This document shows positions 24,549 to 34,224 of a DNA stretch of 64,000 nt, piece after piece. The first letter of the stretch is position 1; each line of letters starts with the position of its first letter. The stretch comes from Streptacidiphilus neutrinimicus (lineage in GTDB: Bacteria > Actinomycetota > Actinomycetes > Streptomycetales > Streptomycetaceae). Location: positions 170,936-234,935 of the forward strand of contig NZ_BBPO01000001.1 in assembly GCF_000787815.1 (NCBI RefSeq), written 5' to 3'. Below the pieces are notes generated by a model. The model saw only the letters and a program-made list of their open reading frames with translations. It ran no database searches and was not told the DNA's origin. A program made the position numbers and the translations under genes.

Positions 24549-26015
24549 GTGAGCGTCCAGGCAGGCCCGAGGCCCGCGCGCCTGCGCTTGGTGCGCCTGC
24601 CGCGCACGCTGCGCGGGCGGCTCGTCGCGGGCCTGCTCGCCCTGCTCGTGCTGGCCGGCACCGCGATCGGCCTGGTCACGATCTCCGAACTGCACCGCTT
24701 CCTGGTCGACAAGCTCGACCAGCAGCTTGTCGAGACCGGCGGCCGCTACGCCATGAGCCTGGAGACGGACCCGCACGGCGACACCCGGGCCCAGGCCGTC
24801 GGCACCCTCGGCGCCGCCCTGCGGAACGGGCGGGTCGAAGCCGACGGGGTCGTCGACGGGGACGCGGACGACGCGGTCGGCGGCAGCGTGCGCGACCATC
24901 CCGTCTTCGATGCCAGGATCAAGGCCGCTCTGGCGACCATCCCGGTCAGCGGCGCTCCCACCACCCGCGACCTCGGGCCGCTGGGGAGGTACCGCGTCCT
25001 CGCGCAGCGCGGCCAGGACGGCGACACGCTCGTCAGCGGCCTGCCGCTGAACCAGGTCGAGAGCACGGTCCGCCGCCTGCTCCTGGTCGAACTGCTGGTC
25101 TTCGCCGGGCTGTTCGCCCTCACCGCGGCGGCCGGCACGTTCTGGGTCCGGTTGGCGCTGCGCCCCCTGGAGCGGGTCACCCGCACCGCCGAGCAGGTCA
25201 GCGCGCTGCCACTGGCGAGCGGCGAGGTGACGCTGCGGGAGCGGGTCCCCGACGAGAACCCGCAGACCGAGGTCGGCCGGGTCGGCGTCGCCCTCAACCT
25301 GATGCTCGGTCACGTCGAGGACGCCCTCGCGCAGCGTCAGGCGGTCGAGGAACGCCTGCGCGAGTTCGCCGCCGACGCCAGCCACGAGCTGCGCACCCCC
25401 GTCGCCGCGATCCGCGGCCACGCGGAGCTGGCGCTGCGCAGTCCCGAGCCGACGCCCGAGTCCGTGCGGCACTCGCTGCGCCGGATCGAGGCGGAGTCGC
25501 AGCGGATGGGCGCGATCGTGGAGGACCTGCTGCTGCTCGCCCGTCTGGACGCAGGCCGCCCGCTCGCCGCCGCCGAGGTCGACCTCACCCGGGTCGCCCT
25601 CGACTCCGTCAGCGACGCCCGCGCCGTCGGCCCCGACCACACGTGGCAACTGGAGCTCCCCGAGGAGCCCCTGCTGGTGCGTGGCGATGCGAACCGGCTG
25701 CGCCAGGTCGTCACCAACCTCCTCGCCAACGCCCGCGTCCACACCCCGCCGGGCACGCGGGTGGTGCTCTCCCTCCAGCCCGTCCCGGAGGGCGTCCGCC
25801 TGACCGTCACCGACACCGGCCCCGGCATCCCGGGCCACCTCACCGCCCACGTCTTCGAGCGCTTCGTCCGCGGCGACCGCGCCCGCTCCCGGGCCACCGG
25901 CTCGACCGGCCTGGGCCTCGCCATCGTCCACGCGGTGACCACGGCCCACGGCGGCACGGTCTCGGTCGAGTCCGAGCCGGGCCGCACGGCCTTCGAGGTC
26001 CGGCTGCCGGTCTAG
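24549..26015 (+). CDS. Sensor histidine kinase
   Basis: A 488-residue kinase, GTG start. It has a transmembrane helix at about 26-45 (LVAGLLALLVLAGTAIGLVTI), an extracellular sensor of about 130 residues, a second helix near 180-200 (LLLVELLVFAGLFALTAAAG), HAMP, and a HisKA box with His279 in ADASHELRTPVAA. The ATP-binding domain has N-box RLRQVVTNLLANARVHT, G1 DTGPGI and G2 STGLGLAIV. It pairs with the response regulator just upstream. The stimulus is unknown; the position suggests envelope redox state or metal. Confidence 0.94.
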   Translation: MSVQAGPRPARLRLVRLPRTLRGRLVAGLLALLVLAGTAIGLVTISELHRFLVDKLDQQLVETGGRYAMSLETDPHGDTRAQAVGTLGAALRNGRVEADGVVDGDADDAVGGSVRDHPVFDARIKAALATIPVSGAPTTRDLGPLGRYRVLAQRGQDGDTLVSGLPLNQVESTVRRLLLVELLVFAGLFALTAAAGTFWVRLALRPLERVTRTAEQVSALPLASGEVTLRERVPDENPQTEVGRVGVALNLMLGHVEDALAQRQAVEERLREFAADASHELRTPVAAIRGHAELALRSPEPTPESVRHSLRRIEAESQRMGAIVEDLLLLARLDAGRPLAAAEVDLTRVALDSVSDARAVGPDHTWQLELPEEPLLVRGDANRLRQVVTNLLANARVHTPPGTRVVLSLQPVPEGVRLTVTDTGPGIPGHLTAHVFERFVRGDRARSRATGSTGLGLAIVHAVTTAHGGTVSVESEPGRTAFEVRLPV

Positions 26016-26060
26016 GCAGGGCCGCCCGGGATCGTCGGGTCCGGTCAGGCCCGGCCGGGT

Positions 26061-27035
26061 TCAGCCGTACAGCTGGCCTTCGGCCGCTCCGGCCAGCGCG
26101 AGCAGGGCGTGGAGTTCGCGGAGGCGGACGTGCTGTGCGCCGAAGGTCTGCTCGGCGGGCGTCAGCACGGCGCGCAGCACCTGCAGGGCCTCGTCGCGCC
26201 GGCCCTGCGCGAGCAGCGCGCGGGACTGCGTGATCGCGGTGGCCGCGGCGGTCTCCGTGGTGACGCGCGGGGGACGGGGCATGACCGCGAGCAGGTCGAG
26301 GGCCTCCTGGTGGCGTCCCTGCGCGTTCAGGGCGTCGGCGAGGTTCACGTGGAGCACGTGCGCGTTCGTCGTGGCGGCGAAGCCGCTCTCCGACATGGCG
26401 ATCACCAGGCCCTGCCGGGCCGCCGACTCCGCCTCCATCGCGCGGCCCTGGCCCGTGAGAGCGACGGAGAGCAGGATCAGCCCCGAGAGGCGGATGGAGA
26501 CACCGCCCGGGTCGGTCCTGGTGGCCGCGGACTCGAGCAGCCGATGGCCCTCCGCCTCCGCCTCGGCGAAGCGCTCGGCGTGGCACAGCGCGGCGGCCCG
26601 CTGTGCGCCGCAGATCCGGACCAGGTCACCGCGCTCGATGCAGTTCCTGGCCAGCTCTCCGAGCCCGCCCCAGGCCTCCGCGGCCTCGTGGTGGCGGCCC
26701 TGGTTGTCCAGCGCCTCGGCGTACAGCGCCCATGCCTGCAGCAGCGTTTCGTTCGTGCCGAGCCGTTCGCGGGCGGCCACCACTGCCGCCGCGTGCTCGC
26801 CGGACTCCGCGATGGCTGCCGTCGCGCGCAGCGCGGCGGCGAGCCGGTAGCGCAGCTCCAGCGTGACCTCGTGCTCCGCGCCCAGCCCGGCGACGGCCTG
26901 CTCCAGCCAGGCCCGCAGCGGGGGCACCAACTCGCCCTGGCGCCCGGCGTCGACGTACGGCTGCGTCCCCGCCAGCTTCATCGCCAGGTCGGCCCTCAGC
27001 CGTTGCCGCGCCTGCCGTTCCTGCCAACGCCCCAT
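26061..27035 (-). CDS. Tetratricopeptide-repeat protein (TPR copy 1)
   Basis: A 324-residue cytoplasmic helical-repeat protein. TPR-like pairs run from about residue 35 to the end, for example YAEALDNQGRHHEAAEAWGG, LADALNAQGRHQEALDLL and RALLAQGRRDEALQVLRAVL. There is no catalytic motif or membrane segment. The ATG at 27035 follows AAGGAGGGG. It is the last of three related genes in tandem (the middle one is decayed). Similar orphan TPR proteins are common in Streptomyces, sometimes near regulators; function unknown. Confidence 0.8.
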   Translation of the reverse strand: MGRWQERQARQRLRADLAMKLAGTQPYVDAGRQGELVPPLRAWLEQAVAGLGAEHEVTLELRYRLAAALRATAAIAESGEHAAAVVAARERLGTNETLLQAWALYAEALDNQGRHHEAAEAWGGLGELARNCIERGDLVRICGAQRAAALCHAERFAEAEAEGHRLLESAATRTDPGGVSIRLSGLILLSVALTGQGRAMEAESAARQGLVIAMSESGFAATTNAHVLHVNLADALNAQGRHQEALDLLAVMPRPPRVTTETAAATAITQSRALLAQGRRDEALQVLRAVLTPAEQTFGAQHVRLRELHALLALAGAAEGQLYG

Positions 27036-27124
27036 GCCCACCCCTCCTTGATCCCCGGCGCGCCATTGTGCCAGTCCGGCCGGACAGCGCAGGCCGCGGA
27101 AGGTGCGGGCGTCTCAGGCCCGCG

Positions 27125-27446
27125 TCACGCCTCGGAGCCGCTCAGCTGAGCCCGACTCAGCAGACCGCGGAGTTCGCGGACGCGCGCATGCTCCGCGCCG
27201 AAGGACTGCTCCGCCGTCGTCAGAACGGCGAGCAGGGCCTGAGCGCCTCGTCGCGACGGCCGAGGGCGAGCAGCGTGCGGGCCCGGACGACGGCCGTGGC
27301 CGTCGCGTCGTCCACCGACGCGCGCGGGGGGACGGGGCGTCGCGGCGAGCAGGTCCAAGGCCTCGGCGGGGCTTCGTCCCGAGCACCTTGGCGGCCAGCT
27401 CCGACGCCGGCCGCTGACGCCCCCTCCAGCTCTGAAACCGGCCCAT
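27125..27446 (-). pseudogene. Decayed TPR paralogue (copy 2) with deletion and frameshifts
   Basis: The first 25 residues (MGRFQSWRGRQRPASELAAK) match the start of copy 1 (MGRWQERQARQRLRADLAMK). About 200 middle residues are missing. The C-terminal part is then split over two frames: LDLLAATPRPPA, then DDATATAVVRARTLLALGRRDEAL in the second frame, then LLAVLTTAEQSFGAEHARVRE back in the first, all matching copy 1. One internal deletion and at least two compensating indels make this a pseudogene. Confidence 0.8.
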
Positions 27447-27460
27447 GGCCGGGGCCCTCC

Positions 27461-28306
27461 TCAGGACGCGGCGGACGGAACGGCGGACTCGAGGAGCGCG
27501 CGGAGTTCGCGGACGCGGGGGTGGTCCTCCCCGTAGGCACTGAGCGCGGCGGTCAGGCCCGCGCGGGCCGTGTCCTGCGCCTCCTCGTTCCGGCCGAGGG
27601 CCAGCAGCGCGGTGGCTCGCGCCTTCGCGATCGCACTGGCACCGCCCAGGTTGGCGACAGTGTCGCGGACCTCCTCGGCCTCGACGAGGGCGTCCAGCGC
27701 CTCCGCATGGCGGCCCTGGGCGTTGAGCGCGGAGGCCAGGTTGACGCCGAGCGTGCGTTGGAAGCTGCCGGCGGCGCGGCCGCAGGCGCCCGCCTCGGCG
27801 AGACCTTGGCGGGCGAGGGCCTCGGCCTCGGTCGCCCGGCCCAGGCCGGTGAGGGCCATGGCCCGCGTGTTGAGCCCCGACAGCCGGGTGCGGACGTCGT
27901 CCGGCGCCGGAACGGTCCCGGCTGCCTCGAAGACCTCCTGAGCCTGTGCGTCGGCTTCGGCGAACCTTTCCAGGAAGCAGAGTTGGGCCGCGCGGTTGGT
28001 CAGGGCGAGCATCCGGATGCGTTGGGCCGCCGGGTCGGGACCGGCGGCCCCGGCCACCGCGAGGAACTCGCGGTCGGCCTCCTCGCCCCGGCCGAGGCTG
28101 CCCAGAGCGCGGGCGTGCAACTGCCAGAGCTCCAGGGTGAGCAGGTCGCCGTCGCCGAGCTCGGCCCGGGCCCGGTCCCGGGCGGCCCGCATCCGGGGCT
28201 CCGTGAGCCGAAGCCGCTCGGCCCACAGCGCCTGGCAGAACTCGTCGTAGGCGGCCTGGAGTTCGGCTCTCCCCCGCTCGCGTCGGCGGTTGCCGAACAG
28301 TCCCAT
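27461..28306 (-). CDS. Tetratricopeptide-repeat protein (TPR copy 3)
   Basis: A 281-residue TPR-like protein, ATG behind GAGAGGG. Repeats include LHARALGSLGRGEEADREFL, LNTRAMALTGLGRATEAEAL, LASALNAQGRHAEALDAL and ATALLALGRNEEAQDTARAG. The last segment SAYGEDHPRVRELRALLESA matches the C-termini of copies 1 and 2, which places it in the same family although the N-terminus (MGLFGNRRRERGRAELQAAY) has diverged. A scaffold or sensor role is possible; no partner is evident. Confidence 0.8.
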   Translation of the reverse strand: MGLFGNRRRERGRAELQAAYDEFCQALWAERLRLTEPRMRAARDRARAELGDGDLLTLELWQLHARALGSLGRGEEADREFLAVAGAAGPDPAAQRIRMLALTNRAAQLCFLERFAEADAQAQEVFEAAGTVPAPDDVRTRLSGLNTRAMALTGLGRATEAEALARQGLAEAGACGRAAGSFQRTLGVNLASALNAQGRHAEALDALVEAEEVRDTVANLGGASAIAKARATALLALGRNEEAQDTARAGLTAALSAYGEDHPRVRELRALLESAVPSAAS

Positions 28307-28342
28307 CGCCGAACCCTCTCACGCCTCTGAGCGAAGACAGCG

Positions 28343-28383
28343 CTGCCCGTCCGCGGCAACGGGGGAATGGCGCGGACGGGCAG
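28343..28383 (-). terminator. Terminator after the MBL/zinc-ribbon operon
   Basis: CTGCCCGTCCGCG and its exact complement (13 bp) enclose a 15-base loop, 28 bases past the zinc-ribbon gene stop and upstream of TPR copy 3. Confidence 0.75.
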
Positions 28384-28410
28384 GCGGGAGTCATCCTGCA
28401 CGGTGGATGA

Positions 28411-28635
28411 TCATTTGTCGAGACTCTGCGGAGCCTGATCTTCCGCCGCTGCGAAGCCGTGACATGCGCGCACCGGAAGGCGCGGGTAGCGGGGCATGGT
28501 CTCGTGGCTCGCGGCCAGGCCGCAGCGCAGGTAGGCGGTGCCGCGGCGGGTCTCGTTGAGGAGCCGGTGGCGGCAGCCCAGACAGAGGCCGGGGTGCGCG
28601 CCGAGCTTGGCGAGGGCGCTCGCGGCGTCGCTCAC
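28411..28635 (-). CDS. Small four-cysteine zinc-ribbon-like protein
   Basis: A 74-residue protein starting at a GTG that overlaps the stop of the MBL hydrolase by four bases, so the two are translationally coupled. It has CLGCRHRLL near residues 18-26, then Cys at about 38 (YLRCGLAA) and 58 (VRACHGF), a spacing that could bind one zinc. No enzyme motif is visible. The coupling suggests a role tied to the hydrolase, but nothing more can be said. Confidence 0.65.
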   Translation of the reverse strand: MSDAASALAKLGAHPGLCLGCRHRLLNETRRGTAYLRCGLAASHETMPRYPRLPVRACHGFAAAEDQAPQSLDK

Positions 28636-29285
28636 CAGCCCCGGGCCTCCCACTCCGCCAGGTGCGGGCGCTCGGTGCCGAGCGTGGTGTCGTCGCCGTG
28701 GCCCGGGTACACCCAGGTCTCGTCCGGGAGCGGCTCGAAGAGCTTGGTGCTGACGTCGTGGAAGAGGCTGCGGAAGGCGGCCGGGTCGCCCCAGGTGTTG
28801 CCGACGCCGCCCGGGAAGAGGCAGTCGCCGGTGAACAGGTGGGGGTGGCCCTGCGGGTCGTCGTAGAGCAGGACGATCGCGCCCGGGGTGTGGCCGACCA
28901 GGTGGCGGACGGTGAGGGCGACCTCGCCGACCCGCAGCGTGTCGCCGTCGTCCAGGAGCAGGTCGGTGGGGACGGGGATGCCGTCGGCGTCGATGCGGCC
29001 GGCCGCCGTCCGCGCGCCGGTGGCGCGGACGACGTCGGCGAGGGCGTTCCAGTGGTCCTGGTGCCGGTGCGTGGTGACCACGGTGGCCAGGCTGTCGCCG
29101 ATCGACTCCTGCAGCACCGGCGCGTCCGCGGCGGCGTCGATCAGCAGCTGCTCGTCGGTGGCGCGGCAGCGCAGCAGGTAGGCGTTGTTGTTCATGGGAC
29201 CGACGGCGATCTTGGTGATCACCAGATGGGCCAACTCCCGGACGTCGGGCGTCCCGCCGACCTTCACCGCTCCGTGGTACGTCAT
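28632..29285 (-). CDS. Metallo-beta-lactamase-fold hydrolase (glyoxalase II-like)
   Basis: A 217-residue MBL-fold protein. The metal site is THRHQDHWNAL (the HxHxDH motif) near residues 72-82, with later ligands in RHLVGHTPGA, FTGDCLFPGG and YPGHGDDT. The PMNNNAYLL segment near the N-terminus is typical of glyoxalase II/thioesterase-like members. Substrate unknown; hydrolysis of a thioester or mycothiol conjugate is a reasonable guess because the next gene upstream belongs to a mycothiol-dependent family. Confidence 0.9.
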   Translation of the reverse strand: MTYHGAVKVGGTPDVRELAHLVITKIAVGPMNNNAYLLRCRATDEQLLIDAAADAPVLQESIGDSLATVVTTHRHQDHWNALADVVRATGARTAAGRIDADGIPVPTDLLLDDGDTLRVGEVALTVRHLVGHTPGAIVLLYDDPQGHPHLFTGDCLFPGGVGNTWGDPAAFRSLFHDVSTKLFEPLPDETWVYPGHGDDTTLGTERPHLAEWEARGW

Positions 29286-29289
29286 GGGA

Positions 29290-30024
29290 TCAGCCTAGCG
29301 GCGGGAGCGCCGGCAGGGCCGTCTTCGGCTCCACGTCGAGGTCGTGCCCGTCGGAGCGGCCGGTCAGCCAGGCGAGCAGGGCCGGGGCGGTGCCGCGGAC
29401 GGTGAGCTCGCGCGCGGCGGAGGGGCGTTCCGCGCCGGACGCGTGCGCCGCGCCGGTCACGGAGTCGACCAGGGTCAGATGCGGCAGCTCCGGGCGCCCG
29501 GCGAACTGCGCGCTGACGCGTGCCAGCTGCTCCCGCACGAAGGCCTCCGGCCAGTCCTTCGGCGCGTACGCGTCCGGCAGGCCGAGGTCGACGTGGTGGT
29601 ACTCGACCTCCTGGAGGCGCCGGGCCGGCACACCGCTCGCGGGGAAGGCGCCGAGGCGGTGCGGCACCTCGACCGCCCACGCCGACTCCGGCATCGCGGC
29701 GATTGCCGCGTCGAAGCGGGCCGCGCTTGCGCGCAGGTCCGCGGCGTGCTCGGCGAGCGAGCCCTTCGAGCCCGCCTCGATGTCGTGCTCGCGGGCCTCG
29801 GGGCTCGCGTACATCGGGGTGGGCACGCCCGTGCGCGCCCCGGTGAGCAGGTTGAGCAGCCCGTCCGCGTTGCGGGCGATGTGGGCCAGCACGTGGCCGC
29901 GCGTCCAGCCCGGGAGCAGCGAGGGCTCGGTCAGCTGCTCCTCGCGCAGGCCGTCCACGGTGGCCAGCAGGCGGGCCGTCGCGGCGGCCAGGACGGGAAT
30001 GTCAGAGGCGGGTGCGATGCTCAA
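29290..30024 (-). CDS. Maleylpyruvate isomerase/DinB-family mycothiol-dependent protein
   Basis: A 244-residue protein with the DinB-like metal-binding fold. LLPGWTRGHVLAHIARNADGLLNLL (His within HVLAHIARN) is the family hallmark, and RLQEVEYHHVDLGLPD supplies further metal-ligand histidines; the C-terminal domain (after about 170) is the MDMPI_C type. Members use mycothiol as a cofactor. The start chosen is a TTG at 30024 behind GGGGGA; in-frame GTGs at 30063 and 30096 lack ribosome sites. It diverges from uvrA and ends five bases before the MBL gene begins. Confidence 0.85.
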   Translation of the reverse strand: MSIAPASDIPVLAAATARLLATVDGLREEQLTEPSLLPGWTRGHVLAHIARNADGLLNLLTGARTGVPTPMYASPEAREHDIEAGSKGSLAEHAADLRASAARFDAAIAAMPESAWAVEVPHRLGAFPASGVPARRLQEVEYHHVDLGLPDAYAPKDWPEAFVREQLARVSAQFAGRPELPHLTLVDSVTGAAHASGAERPSAARELTVRGTAPALLAWLTGRSDGHDLDVEPKTALPALPPLG

Positions 30025-30145
30025 AGGATGTCCCCCTAGCTGTTCTGTCGTGACTCGGAGCACTTGTCCGTCGTTCCTACGAGCGGAGCCTTCCACGCGC
30101 TAGCGTTTCATCCGTTCGGGCGAACACGGTCGATTGCCTGAAAAA

Positions 30146-30196
30146 TCGAACACGTGATCCCATTACTCTTGACTAACGATGGTTCCCCCGTACATC
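30146..30196 (+). promoter_or_regulatory. uvrA promoter and possible degenerate SOS half-site
   Basis: TTGACT (30169-30174), 16 bases, TACATC (30191-30196) gives transcription about 16 bases before the GTG. Just upstream TCGAACACGTGATC (30146-30159) matches the left half of the actinobacterial LexA box (TCGAAC-N4-GTTCGA) but not the right half; CGAACACG is also repeated at 30121. LexA control is uncertain. Confidence 0.4.
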
Positions 30197-30218
30197 CGCT
30201 TTTGAAGGGCGCAGTAGC

Positions 30219-33137
<2,919 letters not shown>

Positions 33138-33251
33138 GCCCGCAGCGGGCGCTCGGCGGGGCCCTGAGCTTCTCCACAGCCCCGCCGCATAGGGTGGTGG
33201 ACGGTTCCCCGCGAGGGCGGGGCCGCCCCAGCCTGAGGAGACCCTGCCGCC

Positions 33252-33704
33252 GTGACCAGTGAGACTGCAAACCCCCTGACCGGCACCGAGGCGGCGGGTT
33301 GCTGCCGTCGCCAGCTGCTGCGCGGCGCGGCGGCCGTCGGGATCGCGGGCGCGGGCGTCGCCGTGCTCTCCGCCTGCGGCGGTTCCTCGTCGGGGTCGAC
33401 CCAGAAGGGCCCGGTAACCCTCGGGCCGACGAGTGACGTGCCGGTCGGCGGCGGCAAGGTCTACCGCTCGGAGCAGGTCGTCGTCACCCAGCCGAGCGCG
33501 GGCACGTTCAAGGCGTTCAGCGCGATCTGCACGCACGCGGGGTGCGTCGTCGACGGGGTCGACAACGGCCTGATCACCTGCCCCTGCCACGGCAGCCAGT
33601 TCAAGACCACCGACGGCTCGGTCGCCCAGGGCCCGGCCCAGACCGCCCTGCCCTCCATCCCGGTCGCCGTCCAGAACGGCAAGCTGGTCGCGACCCTGAG
33701 CTGA
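33252..33704 (+). CDS. Rieske [2Fe-2S] protein, Tat-exported lipoprotein
   Basis: A 150-residue exported iron-sulfur protein. A twin-arginine leader (CCRRQLLRGAAAVGIAGAGV, Arg19-Arg20) ends in the lipobox LSAC at Cys42, so it is folded before export and lipid-anchored. Cluster ligands are Cys93 and His95 (CTHAGC) and Cys110 and His113 (CPCHGSQF), with Cys98-Cys112 as the usual disulfide. It is an arsenite-oxidase/small Rieske type rather than the QcrA subunit. The partner is unknown. GTG start with GAGGAG upstream. Confidence 0.92.
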   Translation: MTSETANPLTGTEAAGCCRRQLLRGAAAVGIAGAGVAVLSACGGSSSGSTQKGPVTLGPTSDVPVGGGKVYRSEQVVVTQPSAGTFKAFSAICTHAGCVVDGVDNGLITCPCHGSQFKTTDGSVAQGPAQTALPSIPVAVQNGKLVATLS

Positions 33705-33792
33705 CGCCCCCAGGCCTCCGGCAGCCCGGGCCAGCCCGTCTGCGGCCACGCCCCTCTCGTCGCCGAGCCACGGCCGGCTCCTCCGGGCGGGA

Positions 33793-33876
33793 GCCCGAGA
33801 GACGGTCCGGGCGGCAACGTCGCGGGGCAGTAGCCGGGCGCGCCTCCGTTGCCCGGCGGTGCCAGGTCTCTCGGGC
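33793..33876. repeat. Nested inverted repeat downstream of the Rieske gene
   Basis: Outer arms GCCCGAGAGAC (33793-33803) and GTCTCTCGGGC (33866-33876) are exact complements. Inside them GGCAACG (33813-33819) pairs with CGTTGCC (33847-33853). The whole could fold as an 84-base imperfect hairpin, 90 bases past the Rieske stop and directly before the minisatellite. Confidence 0.6.
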
Positions 33877-33896
33877 CGGGCTTGGGCGCAGGAGCG

Positions 33897-34100
33897 CCCA
33901 CCTCGTGCGCGGCCCACCTCGTGCGCGGCCCACCCTGTGCGCGGCCCACCTCGTGCGCGGCCCACCCTGTGCGCGGCCCACCTCGTGCGCGGCCCACCTC
34001 GTGCGGCGCCCCACCCTGTGCGCGGCCCACCTCGTGCGGCGGCCCACCCTGTGCGCGGCCCACCTCGTGCGCGGCCCACCTCGTGCGCGGCCCACCTCGG
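33897..34100. repeat. Minisatellite: 16-bp unit, 12 copies plus a partial
   Basis: The unit CCCACCTCGTGCGCGG is repeated head to tail. Copies 3, 5, 8 and 10 carry CCCTG in place of CCTCG, and copies 7 and 9 are 17 bases long (GTGCGGCGC / GTGCGGCGG). It occupies the gap between the Rieske gene and the convergent AfsR-like gene. Open frames across it (Ala-His-Leu-Val-Arg-Gly-Pro repeats) have no ribosome site and are artefacts of the repeat. Not CRISPR: no spacers. Apart from this and the hairpin, the 520-base gap holds nothing recognisable. Confidence 0.95.
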
Positions 34101-34224
34101 GTGGGACTGGCCTCCCGCGGGGCTGACCTTCCGCCGTGGCGGCGGCGCAGCGGGGCGGCGGCACCGCGCGTCCGCGGGTGCGGGTGCGGGTGCGAGCAGC
34201 ATGCCCGCGTGCCTCTGGGTGCGG

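Noticed and set aside
28632..30024. Maleylpyruvate/gentisate degradation cluster
   Set aside because: No gentisate dioxygenase or fumarylpyruvate hydrolase nearby; the isomerase-family name reflects fold only.
30146..30159. LexA/SOS box upstream of uvrA
   Set aside because: Only the left half (TCGAAC) matches; the right half GTGATC differs from GTTCGA, so it is kept only as a weak note.
33897..34100. CRISPR array
   Set aside because: Units are contiguous 16-mers without spacers, there are no cas genes, and the variants are within-unit point differences.
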